From the NCBI RefSeq assembly GCF_022012415.1, contig NZ_JAKLTR010000002.1, positions 124,001-188,000 on the forward strand: DNA of 64,000 nucleotides, given 5' to 3'. Both the position numbers and the translations under genes were made by a program. This document shows positions 25,744 to 35,504 of this stretch, in pieces; the stretch's first letter is position 1; every line of letters begins with the position of its first letter. Source of the DNA: Terrimonas ginsenosidimutans. GTDB lineage: Bacteria; Bacteroidota; Bacteroidia; Chitinophagales; Chitinophagaceae. Under the pieces are notes generated by a model. That model was not told where the DNA came from and made no database searches. It worked only from the letters and a program-made list of their open reading frames with translations.

Positions 25744-28467
25744 ATGAATGGAAAAATTGCCTCACTTGCGAAGCTTCAACAGGAAGGAAAAGATATAGGA
25801 CGACTGCCTTTTTCTATTAGAATTCTATTAGAGAATGTGATCCGGAATCATGATGGATTTGGTATTACAGATGAACATCTTGACACGCTTGTGAACTGGG
25901 CTCCTGAAGGCACGGACAACGAGATTCCCTTCAAACCGGCGAGGGTTCTTATGCAGGATTTTACCGGAGTGCCCGCGGTGGTAGATCTCGCTTCTATCCG
26001 GGCCGAAGTTGTGAGACGTGGTAAAGATGGAAGCCGGATCAATCCTGCAATCCCGGTCGACCTCGTTGTTGACCATTCTGTACAGGTGGATTTTTTTGGG
26101 ACCGACTATGCCTATGCCAAAAACGTAGTATACGAATATGAGCGTAACAAAGAACGATACCAGTTATTGAAATGGGCACAGCAGGCATTCGATAATTTTA
26201 CGGTCGTGCCTCCCGGTATGGGGATCTGTCACCAGGTTAACCTTGAATACCTTGCCAAAACTGTTATAGAAAGAGATGGCTGGGTCTTTCCAGATTCATT
26301 GGTTGGAACGGATTCACACACACCGATGGTAAATGGTATTGGGGTAATGGCCTGGGGAGTTGGAGGGATTGAAGCCGAAGCAGCACTTCTTGGTCAACCT
26401 GTTTATTTTACCTGTCCGCAGGTGATAGGGCTTGAATTAACCGGTAAGCTTCGCGAAGGTATTACTGCCACTGATCTTGTGTTGGCAATTACGGAACAGT
26501 TGCGCAAATATGGCGTGGTCGGGAAGTTTGTAGAAGTGTTTGGTGATGGATTGGATCATTTGTCTGTTCCTGATCGTGCAACGATCTCGAATATGTCACC
26601 TGAGTTTGGATGTACCGTTACCTATTTCCCGATAGACAATCAGACGCTGGAATATATGCGACGTACAAATCGTCCGGAGGAATTGGTAAAGCTGGTGGAG
26701 GAGTATTGCAAGGCAAATCTCTTGTGGCGAACGGGCGACGAGCAGATCAGCTATTCGGATGTATTGCGAATTGATTGCGGTGCAATACAGCCTGCTGTAG
26801 CCGGTCCAAAGCGTCCGCAGGATCGTATTCTGGTCAAAGACGTACATGATCATTTCAGTGATCTGTTGGCCCGGGAGTTTCAACGGATGTACACGCCTGA
26901 AGGAAAGCGCCGGGACAGTGCATGGCTTTCCGAAGGTGGTTCCGGTACCACATTTACCTATGAGGTGCAAAAGCAGCATGATGATGTTGCTGTTGAGTTG
27001 GACAGTCTTCAGTCTGTTCGCATCAAACTTCCGAATCAGGAATATGTTCTGAGTGATGGGGCCATTACTATTGCGGCTATCACCAGTTGTACGAATACAT
27101 CCAACCCCAGTGTGATGCTGGGCGCCGGCCTTGTAGCAAAGAAAGCTGTAGCGCGCGGGCTTACCACGAAACCGTGGGTGAAAACGAGTTTGGCGCCCGG
27201 GTCGAAAGTGGTAACAAGTTATCTCGAACGAGCGGGCTTGATGCCTGGTCTTGAAGCACTGCGTTTTCATACGGTTGGCTATGGCTGTACCAGTTGCATT
27301 GGCAATAGCGGCCCATTACCGCCGCCGATCGCTGAAGCGGTGGAAAAAGGGAAATTGGTGGTTGCGTCAGTATTGTCCGGAAACAGGAATTTCGAAGCGC
27401 GTGTTCATCCACAGGTGAAAATGAATTTTCTGGCTTCGCCGATGCTGGTGGTAGCTTATGCCATTGCCGGCCGGATCGATATCAATCTTTTTGCGGATCC
27501 GCTGGGCTATGATCCCAATGGTGAAGCGGTTTATTTGCGGGATATCTGGCCCAGTCAGCAGGAGATCAATGATGCCATGAATAACGCGTTGAGCACAGTT
27601 GATTTTGAAAATGCATATGGTGTGATCTTCGATGGAGATCAGCAATGGCAGGATCTGCAGTCATCATCGGGGCAGAGCTATCAGTGGAATAACGGAAGCA
27701 CTTACATTAAAGAGGCGTCTTTCTTTAAAGATCTGCCGGATGTGGCGCCTCCGGTAACCGATATTGCTGACGCAAGGGTGTTACTGATGCTGGGTGACTC
27801 AGTTACGACGGATCATATCTCTCCCGCCGGATCATTTAAGTCTGATACTGCAGCAGGTCGCTATCTCCTTGATCGCGGCATCGACCCAAAAATGTTCAAC
27901 TCTTATGGTTCACGAAGAGGTAATGAGGAAGTAATGGTGAGAGGGACTTTTGCAAATGTCCGTATCCGGAATAAGATCTCTTCCAAAGAAGGTGGTTTTA
28001 CAACGCATATTCCTAGCGGATCGCAGATGCCTGTGTATGATGCAGCGATGCGATATGCGGGAGAACAAACTCCGCTTATCATTCTTGCCGGCAAAGAATA
28101 TGGCAGTGGTTCATCGCGTGACTGGGCTGCAAAAGGCACAAATCTTCTTGGCGTAAAAGCGATCATCGCGGAAAGCTATGAGCGCATTCATCGCAGCAAC
28201 CTGGTAGGGATGGGGATCATTCCACTGGAATATCTTCCTGGTGAAAATGCAGGATCACTCGGCTTGACAGGATACGAAACGTATACGATCAATGGAATTG
28301 CAGATTCTCCCTCGCCGAACAAGGTATTGACTGTTGTAGCGAAAGGAGAGGGTGGAAGCGAGATCTCATTCCAGGTACAATCCCGGCTTGATTCTGAAAT
28401 AGAGATTGCGTATTATGAGAATGGAGGGATCTTGCAGTATGTGTTGAGAGATTTTCTGAAGAAGTAA
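25744..28467 (+). CDS. acnA: Aconitate hydratase A
   Basis: Aconitase converts citrate to isocitrate in the TCA cycle using a [4Fe-4S] cluster. At 907 residues it is of the AcnA/IRP type. Cluster ligands are the Cys in ITSCTNTSNP and the two in GYGCTSCIGNSG. Other marks are VGTDSHTPMVNGIGVMAWGVGGIEAEA, GDSVTTDHISPAG and KEYGSGSSRDWAAKG, the last in the swivelling C-terminal domain. The N-terminus (MNGKIASLAKLQQEG) is about ten residues shorter than usual for AcnA; the frame is open for 13 codons upstream but holds no other start. It is monocistronic and ends at a GC-rich inverted repeat. Confidence 0.95.
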   Translation: MNGKIASLAKLQQEGKDIGRLPFSIRILLENVIRNHDGFGITDEHLDTLVNWAPEGTDNEIPFKPARVLMQDFTGVPAVVDLASIRAEVVRRGKDGSRINPAIPVDLVVDHSVQVDFFGTDYAYAKNVVYEYERNKERYQLLKWAQQAFDNFTVVPPGMGICHQVNLEYLAKTVIERDGWVFPDSLVGTDSHTPMVNGIGVMAWGVGGIEAEAALLGQPVYFTCPQVIGLELTGKLREGITATDLVLAITEQLRKYGVVGKFVEVFGDGLDHLSVPDRATISNMSPEFGCTVTYFPIDNQTLEYMRRTNRPEELVKLVEEYCKANLLWRTGDEQISYSDVLRIDCGAIQPAVAGPKRPQDRILVKDVHDHFSDLLAREFQRMYTPEGKRRDSAWLSEGGSGTTFTYEVQKQHDDVAVELDSLQSVRIKLPNQEYVLSDGAITIAAITSCTNTSNPSVMLGAGLVAKKAVARGLTTKPWVKTSLAPGSKVVTSYLERAGLMPGLEALRFHTVGYGCTSCIGNSGPLPPPIAEAVEKGKLVVASVLSGNRNFEARVHPQVKMNFLASPMLVVAYAIAGRIDINLFADPLGYDPNGEAVYLRDIWPSQQEINDAMNNALSTVDFENAYGVIFDGDQQWQDLQSSSGQSYQWNNGSTYIKEASFFKDLPDVAPPVTDIADARVLLMLGDSVTTDHISPAGSFKSDTAAGRYLLDRGIDPKMFNSYGSRRGNEEVMVRGTFANVRIRNKISSKEGGFTTHIPSGSQMPVYDAAMRYAGEQTPLIILAGKEYGSGSSRDWAAKGTNLLGVKAIIAESYERIHRSNLVGMGIIPLEYLPGENAGSLGLTGYETYTINGIADSPSPNKVLTVVAKGEGGSEISFQVQSRLDSEIEIAYYENGGILQYVLRDFLKK

Positions 28468-28486
28468 TGTGTACCGTATAAGCAGG

Positions 28487-28587
28487 AACGCGGCGGACAC
28501 AGCGATACGCGGAGGGCGCGGCGAAATACAGTATGTTTTATGGCTGTTTTCGCTGCGCCCGCTGCGTATCGCGGTGTTCGCCGCGCT
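28487..28587. repeat. GC-rich REP-like inverted repeat
   Basis: A roughly 40-base arm (28487-28525) pairs with 28548-28587 with about seven mismatches, around a 22-base loop. It holds CGGCG, GCGATACGC and GGGCGC blocks. It lies between the convergent acnA and HD-YitT genes and could stop both transcripts. The base composition is far more GC-rich than the surroundings. Confidence 0.65.
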
Positions 28588-28637
28588 CCACCCGCACCAG
28601 TAAAATGTTATAATATTCCCTGGCTCGCATAATTGTT

Positions 28638-30089
28638 TCAATGCCCCCGCCTCTTGATAATTCCGCCGGAAGCATCTTTGATCTCGTTCGTAAATATAAA
28701 AGCTTTCGGATCGATATCGTACACCAGGTTTTTCAGCTTTCTGAATTCCAGCCGCGTGATGATCGTAAAGATGATATCGCAATCACTGCTGATCTCATAT
28801 TTGCCCGGCAGAAATCCCCGCTCACCTTTATAAATCGTGATGCCCCTTCCAAGTTTGTTCACCAGCTGGAATTTAATGACTTCACTTTTTGCGGATACGA
28901 TCGTCACACCCGTATAGGCTTGCAATCCTTCCACCACATAGTTGATGCAACGGGTAGCCGTAAAGTAAGTAAGGATCGAATACAAAGCCGTTTCAATGCC
29001 AAAATTGAACGCGGCGATCGTAAAGATCAGGATGTTGAAGGCAAGAATGATCTCAGTAATGGTGAAGGACGTTTTCTTTAAGGCGTATAATGCCAGCACT
29101 TCAATGCCGTCCAGTGCAGCGCCAACACGCATGATCAGCCCGATGCCGATCCCAAGGAATGCGCCTCCGAATATCGAGATCAGCAGCTTGTCGGCTGTTA
29201 CCGAGTGATCGGGTATGATCGAAAGACAAACACCCAAAAGTATAACACACAGTAATGTGCGGACGGCGAATTTTTGTCCAACGCTGAAATAACCGAGCAC
29301 GATCAACGGCAGATTGAAGAAGAGTATGACAACGCCAAGATTGTAATGGTACAATTCATGTACAAGAAGTGAGATGCCGGTAACGCCTCCGTCAAAGAAG
29401 TGATTGGGTACCAGGAAAAGTTTCAGGGCAATGCCGGCGATAGTAACACCCACTATTGCGAGCAATGCATCCTGTATCCGCTGAAGCGGAGATTCTTTAT
29501 GAAGTTTTGTATGTTGAAGTCTTGCCTGAAGAGCGGCAAGTGTAGCCAGTTTCTGCGAAGTCAGTTTGTCTTGTGCTGTACGGGTAAAGTAGGTGTGAGC
29601 AGAAAGAAACTCGATCTGCTTCATTAACCATTCAGTATCGTTGCTGACAACGTTTGTCTTCTTTGATTCCTGGTAAAGCCGCTCAGCATATTCTGTATAG
29701 TTATTTGTTCCGAGGTAATACAGGTCTGCGTCGCACAAAGCACTTGCCAGGTGATCTTCCGAAAGCTGCGGTAATCGTGTGGCCATGATCAGCCGGCAGA
29801 TATGTTCGATCTGCGTTTCATTATACCCATACTCCGGCAGGTATTTGCGTGCGATCTTGCACGATTCTTCCTCGTGCTCCTGGTGGTGGTGAAGGAAGCC
29901 GGTGTCATGAAACAAAGCAGCTGTTTTAAGCAATATCAGGTCATCTCCTGAAATGTTTTCGGTTTTGGCCAGCTCTTCCGCTGAACGGATCACATTTTCC
30001 GTATGTTCCCAGGTGTGGTATGTGATATAAGACGGTAATTCAGTTTTCAGTTTTTCGCTGATAAAAGAATACGCTTGTTGAAAGTTCAT
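28638..30089 (-). CDS. HD phosphohydrolase domain fused to YitT-family membrane protein
   Basis: A 483-residue fusion. The N-terminal 190 residues are an HD domain: His in YHTWEHTENV, HD pair His61-Asp62 in ALFHDTGF, and a distal Asp in SALCDADLYYLG, the set needed to bind metals and cleave phosphate esters. After a linker come five or more membrane helices of the YitT/DUF161 family (about 210-385) with the family block FDGGVTGISLLVHELY, and then the cytoplasmic DUF2179 domain (about 395-483; GITIYKGERGFLPG). YitT proteins are thought to be transporters, but substrates are unknown. The HD part could act on a nucleotide signal and gate the membrane part. Monocistronic and minus strand. Confidence 0.82.
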   Translation of the reverse strand: MNFQQAYSFISEKLKTELPSYITYHTWEHTENVIRSAEELAKTENISGDDLILLKTAALFHDTGFLHHHQEHEEESCKIARKYLPEYGYNETQIEHICRLIMATRLPQLSEDHLASALCDADLYYLGTNNYTEYAERLYQESKKTNVVSNDTEWLMKQIEFLSAHTYFTRTAQDKLTSQKLATLAALQARLQHTKLHKESPLQRIQDALLAIVGVTIAGIALKLFLVPNHFFDGGVTGISLLVHELYHYNLGVVILFFNLPLIVLGYFSVGQKFAVRTLLCVILLGVCLSIIPDHSVTADKLLISIFGGAFLGIGIGLIMRVGAALDGIEVLALYALKKTSFTITEIILAFNILIFTIAAFNFGIETALYSILTYFTATRCINYVVEGLQAYTGVTIVSAKSEVIKFQLVNKLGRGITIYKGERGFLPGKYEISSDCDIIFTIITRLEFRKLKNLVYDIDPKAFIFTNEIKDASGGIIKRRGH

Positions 30090-30123
30090 GTGTTGCTTTT
30101 TGTTTGAACGCCAGCGAACTTTG

Positions 30124-30256
30124 TTCGATGGCTGATGGCAGATGGCCGAATCTCCATCAGATGAATTATTTTAAAACAATAATCTGAATTTCGATAGTCT
30201 CAGGGTTTGTCTGTAATAAGCACGGCCAACGGCGATCATTCATTGGCCGTTGGCTC
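30124..30256. repeat. Partial GGCC-repeat element and hairpin
   Basis: CGATGGCTGATGGCAGATGGCC at the left resembles the inner part of the two inverted-repeat elements, though split here by changes. At the right, GCCAACGG (about 30225) pairs with CCGTTGGC (about 30246), just after the stop codon of the cyclase gene. The CAATGTCGTT ends are absent, so it is either a decayed copy or a related repeat. The hairpin may end the minus-strand operon. Confidence 0.45.
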
Positions 30257-31288
30257 TCAATCCAGCACCTCGTACAACATCATCTCCGCCGCTTTATTTT
30301 TTAATGCTGCCCGACCAATGGGTGCACAGTTGAATGATTGTTTTATCTTCTCATAACAGGTTTCATTGATCACCACCTGTCCACTGCCGGCGGCGCTTTG
30401 CAGGCGTTGAGCCGTGTTCACCACATCGCCGATCACGGTATAGTCAAGCCGTTTCAGCGTTGCTGATCCGATATTTCCCGAGATCATTTCGCCGCTATTG
30501 ATCCCAATGGAGACCTTAGGGGAGAAATCATGTTCAGCCGGTTGACTGTTGATCTTGTCCCGGATCGCCAGGCAGGCATCCACTGCCCGGTCAAGGTGAT
30601 ACTCGTCCTTGAAAACGGCCATTACGCAATCGCCTATAAATTTATCAATAACTCCGTTCTGTGCAATAATTTCTTTGGTGATAAGGTCGAAGTAGCGGTT
30701 CAGCAATTTTACCACAGTATCGGGTGACTCTTTTTCGCTGATGGAAGTAAAGCTGCAGATATCGATAAAGCAAACTGAAGCTTCCAGGTTTTCATTTGCT
30801 TCGAGTGATGATTCATATTCACGGGTGCCCATAAAATTCAGGACGTTCGCATCTACGTACATCTTCAGGATATTGTTTTCCTTGATCGCCTGAAGCGTTT
30901 CTTTGAGTTGCGCTACGTATTTGATGGTCTTTTGCATTGTTAGTTCGAGATCATCAAAGTTGACAGGTTTGGTCACAAAGTCAAACGCTCCGCGATTCAT
31001 GGCCGCACGGATATTGTCAAGATCGCCATAGGCTGATACCATTACGGTCTTGGTAAGCGGGTTACTTTCGTTGAGCCGCGAAAGCAGGGTCAGTCCGTCC
31101 ATTTCGGGCATATTAATATCGCTTAATACCACGGAAACGTCCGGGTGTTCCTTCATTTTTTCCAGCGCATCCTTTCCGTTAATGGCGAACACGAAATCAT
31201 ATTGCTGTTCCCTGATCTGGCGGCGGAATTTTTGCCGTATCAACGACTCCAGGTCTGTCTCGTCATCGGCTACAAGTATCTTAATCAT
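30257..31288 (-). CDS. Response regulator with class III nucleotide cyclase output
   Basis: A 343-residue two-domain regulator. The receiver (1-120) has Asp57 in VVLSDINMPEMDG and Lys in FVTKPVNF. A short coiled linker leads to a class III cyclase domain (about 165-343). All catalytic residues are present: metal-binding Asp176 (FIDICSF) and Asp220 (FIGDCVMAVF), purine-selecting Lys216 and Asp288, and Asn291 and Arg295 in NTAQRL. The Lys/Asp pair predicts ATP as substrate, so the product would be cAMP. Its start overlaps the stop of the preceding single-domain regulator by ATGA. It lies at the 3' end of the kinase array and is the likely output of that array. Confidence 0.9.
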   Translation of the reverse strand: MIKILVADDETDLESLIRQKFRRQIREQQYDFVFAINGKDALEKMKEHPDVSVVLSDINMPEMDGLTLLSRLNESNPLTKTVMVSAYGDLDNIRAAMNRGAFDFVTKPVNFDDLELTMQKTIKYVAQLKETLQAIKENNILKMYVDANVLNFMGTREYESSLEANENLEASVCFIDICSFTSISEKESPDTVVKLLNRYFDLITKEIIAQNGVIDKFIGDCVMAVFKDEYHLDRAVDACLAIRDKINSQPAEHDFSPKVSIGINSGEMISGNIGSATLKRLDYTVIGDVVNTAQRLQSAAGSGQVVINETCYEKIKQSFNCAPIGRAALKNKAAEMMLYEVLD

Positions 31289-31662
31289 GGTTGATTGATT
31301 TTGAGTTTTTCTTTCAGTGTATTAAAGTCTACAGGCTTTGTCAGAAAGTCATCAGCGCCGAGTTTCATCGCCATGGAATAGTTCTGTTCATCGCCGTAAG
31401 CGGTGATCATCATGACCACTGGCGGTGGCTTGTGATATTTCTGTTTGATCTGCTCTAATAATTGAAGGCCACTCATGCCCGGCATATTGATGTCTGACAG
31501 GATCAGGATCGCTTCCTGATGTTGCTGGTTCAGGTAATTCAGGGCGTCTTCGCCGGAATGGGCGAACGCAAATGTAACGTCTCCGTTCCGGATCTCCTTC
31601 CGGAACCGCTGCTCAAACAGCGTTTTGACGTCCAGTTCATCGTCTACAACAAGAATTTTCAT
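31285..31662 (-). CDS. Single-domain response regulator
   Basis: A 125-residue receiver with Asp57 in LILSDINMPGMSG, acidic pocket VVDDE and Lys109 in FLTKPVDF. It has no output domain. Its receiver resembles that of the cyclase it precedes (both carry RFRKEIR or a close form and SDINMP), and it overlaps that gene by four bases, so the two are translated together. It probably competes with or relays phosphate to the cyclase receiver. Start chosen at MKILVVDDE; a longer frame to 31755 looks non-coding. A very close paralogue lies at 59263. Confidence 0.9.
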   Translation of the reverse strand: MKILVVDDELDVKTLFEQRFRKEIRNGDVTFAFAHSGEDALNYLNQQHQEAILILSDINMPGMSGLQLLEQIKQKYHKPPPVVMMITAYGDEQNYSMAMKLGADDFLTKPVDFNTLKEKLKINQP

Positions 31663-31793
31663 GTCATGATGGTTGATGTGTGATAAAATGGTTATTCTGG
31701 ATGAGTCGGGCCAGGTGAAAAGTAAAAAGTGAAAACGGCGTTGCGCCCGGTTCAATAGTTATTTTACTTAGTGTTTGATAACAATTACATAAC

Positions 31794-34700
31794 TCAGCTC
31801 GCATTTAATTGAATAATGAATGTTGTGCCTTCGCCTTCTTTGGTTTCTACGTTTAGTTCTCCGCCATGTGCTTTCGTAATGATATCATAGCTTAGGGAAA
31901 GGCCGAGTCCGGTTCCCTGGCCTGTTGGTTTGGTGGTGAAGAAGGGCTGGAAGATCTTTCCTAATACTTCCTGCGAAATACCTTCACCATTGTCTTTTAT
32001 TTTGATCAATACTTTATCGCCGGTTCTTTTTGTACTGACGTGAACAGAAGGTTGAAAACCTGCCTGGCCCGCAGCTCCTGTTTTTTTCTTATGATCAACT
32101 GCATAGAAGGCATTCGTCAGCAGGTTCAGGACGACGCGACCAAGATCCTGCGGGATAACGGCGATCTTTCCTGCTGCGGGATCAAGATCAGTTTCAATTT
32201 TTGCATTGAATGATTTATCCTTTGCTCTTAGTCCGTGATAACAGAGCCGGATGTATTCATCCACCAGCAGGTTGATATCCGTTACTTCTTTTTCCCCGGT
32301 GCTTTTCCGGCTGTGTTGTAACATACCTCGGACAATGCCATCTGCACGTTTGCCGTGGTGGTTGATCTTCTTTTCATTTTCGATCAATGAATCAACCAGC
32401 AAGCTTACTTCATTAAGATTGCCTTTTGACAGTTCCTCTTTTACTTCCGCCAGCAATTCTGTATTTACATCAGAGAAATTGTTCACGAAGTTCAACGGGT
32501 TCTGGATCTCATGCGCAATGCCAGCGGTAAGTTCTCCCAATGAAGCCATTTTTTCTGATTGGACCAATTGGCTTTGTGTTGTCTTGAGTTCTTCAATGGA
32601 TTGCTGCAATTGTTTGGTGCGCAGTGTGACTTTTTCGTCGAGCATTTTGTTTTCGCGTTGCAACCTGCGTGACCGGTAAACGATGTACATTCTCAGTAAA
32701 GCAGCTGCGGCAATTACTACGAGCGCATAGAACCACCAGGTTTTATACCATGGGGGAGAGATGGAAAAACTGAAGCTGACCGGCGTTCCCCATTTTCCAT
32801 TGTATCCTTTACTGGTCACTTTGAAGGTGTAATCACCCGGTCCGAGGTTGAGATAGTTCTCAGAAAAAGTATTGGTTGTTGGCTTGCTCCAGTCCTTGTC
32901 GATTCCCTCAAGTATGTATATGTATTCTGGGGTTCCGTTCAGGCCTGAATTGGCCTGAACGAAATTGAATTGCATATAGTTTTTGGTAAACGGAATAGTG
33001 AGTTTTTCAGGAAGATTGTAAGGGCCGGTGGTGTTGTCCCATTTCAGGTCTTTCCGGCTTGCGTAACCGCTATCCGGAGGGAGCTGGCCTTTAGCATAAG
33101 TAGAATCTCCGATAGTCAAGCTGTCTTTGTCCGAAAAGACAAAGGGCTGTTTGAAATATTGTGGTTTGTTCATCAGGCTAAAGCCCGTGATGTAAGTCAG
33201 GATAGAGTCGTTGCTTGGTTTTATTCCGTTGAGGATCACGAGCCCATTATCCCCCCAGAGATATTCTCCTTTTTCGGTTATGGCATCTACCTTCCAGGAG
33301 TTGACCTGTTCTCTTTTTAATAGTTCTGATCCCTTCTGTATTTCTACTATCCATTTATTGCCGGCGGAGTCTGCGTTATAAGGTGGAGGAGTGATCAGCC
33401 CGTTGCTCCGGTTCGTACCGACCAGGACGGAGTTTTTATAAGCAAGAATTGACAGGATATTGTCGCTCGGGAGCCCTTCTTTCGTTGTGAGTGTAGTGAC
33501 AGTTTGTTTTTGTTTGTCGATTATATGAAGGCCCTTGCTTGTGCCGATCCATATTCTCCCGTATTGATCTTTCATCATTGCTTTTGCGGATGTCTCACGT
33601 AGCCCGGAAAGGTTGTTAAGTAGTTGTATGGAAGTTGTGGCCGGGTCAATGATACCTATTCCTCCGCCACCGTAACCGGCGATCCAGACAGCACCGTCAT
33701 TATCTTCCAGTGCGTCGGCTATATTATCGTCGTTTAAACCATTTTCATGTTCTGTGTGCAGGATCATGGTTCTTGCGGAGTCGATGATATCAATACCATT
33801 ACTTGGTCCGGTAAACCAGGTACGTTCTTTACGATCCTGCAGAACGGAATAGACGGTATCGTTGGTCAGTCCTTCTTTCCGGCCGGTATGTTCAATAGTT
33901 TTTTTGACAGGGTCGATGATATCAAAACCTCCATTGGTGGACACCATCATCTTTTGATTTTGCTCTGTGAATGATTGTACAAAATCATGCGCCAGCCCAT
34001 GTGCCTGGTCGAGTTTTCTCACGGTGTTCCTTTGTGCATCGATCAGCATGATACCTATGGTAGATCCAACCCAGATATTGCCGATAGCATCTTCGGTCAG
34101 ACTGATCACCTGTTCTTTACCGAGCGGCATGGTCGATTCTCCTCCTGCATCAATAACATGTGTGCCGCTGATGGTTGGCACCCACATACGTTTATTGTTA
34201 TCCTGTGCAAAGCCGATCGGCCATTCGGAAGTGAATCCCCTTTTTGAGTTGATCCATTTGATCTGTTGCGTGACAGGGTCAAGGATCCTTACACCGTTCA
34301 ATCCAGCTGTCCAGATCCGGCCGCGATCATCTTCTATGATCTTGCTGGTACCTGAGGCGGGCAGTCCGTTAGCCGTACCGTAGTGTTTGATCGTACCTGA
34401 TTTCAGATCTATTTCATCGATCCGGAATCCAAACAGACCAACCCAGATATTGCCATTCTTAGCCTGCATGATCGCTGTGACAGTATCTGTTGCCAGTCCA
34501 TGTTCCTTACGGATCTGTCTTACTTTTCCCGTTTTCTGATTGATGATACTGATTCCCGTACCGGAGGTGATCGCCCAGATATTGCCGTCCTGATCTTTGA
34601 TCGCGTCAGTTGATTTGTCTATGATAAAGTTGCCTGATCCACCCACTAATTTGTAAGTTTGGTTTTCTGGATCTATCACGGCAATCCCCGTCCCAAAGGT

Positions 34701-35468
34701 GTTTCCCAGCCAGATATTCCCGTTATCGTCCTCTGTGAGGTTGCTCATCCTGGTCGGCGTTACACCTATTTCGTATGCAATACCCACTGTGCTTTTTTCC
34801 AGATCCGCAAAGGCAATCCCTCCTTCTGCGGCAAACCAAATGCGTCCTTTTTTGTCTTCTGAAATGGCGGTAATTCCCGGGTTTTCCCGTGGAATGATTG
34901 TCTGCAGGTTCACCCCGTCGTATCTGAACAAGCCGGCCCTTCCTCCAATCCAGATCAGTCCGTTCCTGTCTTTGAACGTGGATGATGCAAATTCGATGGG
35001 TACTCCCTGTTTGGCTCCAAAGTCGGCAATGGCAGTTGGATTTGTGTTCTGCCACTCTGGTGATACTTTCTTCAGGGCACCGGGAGATATCATGATCGTT
35101 TTGAAATGCAGTGGGCGTGAAGTTAACGTGTCGAGGTTGATCGATCGTTCCGGCAGTTTGCTGAAATCAAATCGCGTTATCTCCGGAGCTTTGGAAAGTT
35201 TTTTAAACCCTGTACTGTCGTAAGGGAAAGAAGGAAGTGCATCAAGATCCAATCGCTTTACGACAGGTCTGATCGATCCCTTTTTTATCGTATCCCATTT
35301 CAATTGAACGGTATCGGCAAACTGTAATGCGGTGGTTACAGGCTGCGGGAAGGCAAGCTTATCTGCGGCTAAGGGCACATCACGTGGTGTGTCATTGCAC
35401 GAGGTTACCGCAGCGATCCCGATGCTGATGAACAGGAATTGTGCAGTTTGTTGGATAAGCTTTCTCAT
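31794..35468 (-). CDS. Beta-propeller sensor histidine kinase with lipoprotein-type N-terminus
   Basis: A 1,224-residue kinase. The N-terminus ends in a lipobox (AAVTSC, residue about 24), so the sensor may be lipid-anchored. About 600 residues of two-component propeller repeats follow (units such as GNIWVG, GRIWIGTSKGL), then a Y_Y_Y domain, one membrane helix (WWFYALVVIAAAALLRMYIVY), a coiled coil, HisKA ([16 protein letters not shown]) near residue 980 and a HATPase with DNGEGI and [12 protein letters not shown]. It has no receiver or DNA-binding domain, unlike true hybrid systems. Extracytoplasmic ligands, perhaps glycans, are the likely signal. It is 131 bases upstream of the regulator pair. 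Confidence 0.9.
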   Translation of the reverse strand: MRKLIQQTAQFLFISIGIAAVTSCNDTPRDVPLAADKLAFPQPVTTALQFADTVQLKWDTIKKGSIRPVVKRLDLDALPSFPYDSTGFKKLSKAPEITRFDFSKLPERSINLDTLTSRPLHFKTIMISPGALKKVSPEWQNTNPTAIADFGAKQGVPIEFASSTFKDRNGLIWIGGRAGLFRYDGVNLQTIIPRENPGITAISEDKKGRIWFAAEGGIAFADLEKSTVGIAYEIGVTPTRMSNLTEDDNGNIWLGNTFGTGIAVIDPENQTYKLVGGSGNFIIDKSTDAIKDQDGNIWAITSGTGISIINQKTGKVRQIRKEHGLATDTVTAIMQAKNGNIWVGLFGFRIDEIDLKSGTIKHYGTANGLPASGTSKIIEDDRGRIWTAGLNGVRILDPVTQQIKWINSKRGFTSEWPIGFAQDNNKRMWVPTISGTHVIDAGGESTMPLGKEQVISLTEDAIGNIWVGSTIGIMLIDAQRNTVRKLDQAHGLAHDFVQSFTEQNQKMMVSTNGGFDIIDPVKKTIEHTGRKEGLTNDTVYSVLQDRKERTWFTGPSNGIDIIDSARTMILHTEHENGLNDDNIADALEDNDGAVWIAGYGGGGIGIIDPATTSIQLLNNLSGLRETSAKAMMKDQYGRIWIGTSKGLHIIDKQKQTVTTLTTKEGLPSDNILSILAYKNSVLVGTNRSNGLITPPPYNADSAGNKWIVEIQKGSELLKREQVNSWKVDAITEKGEYLWGDNGLVILNGIKPSNDSILTYITGFSLMNKPQYFKQPFVFSDKDSLTIGDSTYAKGQLPPDSGYASRKDLKWDNTTGPYNLPEKLTIPFTKNYMQFNFVQANSGLNGTPEYIYILEGIDKDWSKPTTNTFSENYLNLGPGDYTFKVTSKGYNGKWGTPVSFSFSISPPWYKTWWFYALVVIAAAALLRMYIVYRSRRLQRENKMLDEKVTLRTKQLQQSIEELKTTQSQLVQSEKMASLGELTAGIAHEIQNPLNFVNNFSDVNTELLAEVKEELSKGNLNEVSLLVDSLIENEKKINHHGKRADGIVRGMLQHSRKSTGEKEVTDINLLVDEYIRLCYHGLRAKDKSFNAKIETDLDPAAGKIAVIPQDLGRVVLNLLTNAFYAVDHKKKTGAAGQAGFQPSVHVSTKRTGDKVLIKIKDNGEGISQEVLGKIFQPFFTTKPTGQGTGLGLSLSYDIITKAHGGELNVETKEGEGTTFIIQLNAS

Positions 35469-35504
35469 ACGCGTTTTGTTATGGTGGTTGCTTCGATAGT
35501 TGGT

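Noticed and set aside
26596-27270. Minus-strand frame of 224 codons inside aconitase
   Set aside because: Antisense to conserved aconitase sequence, including the cluster-binding region.
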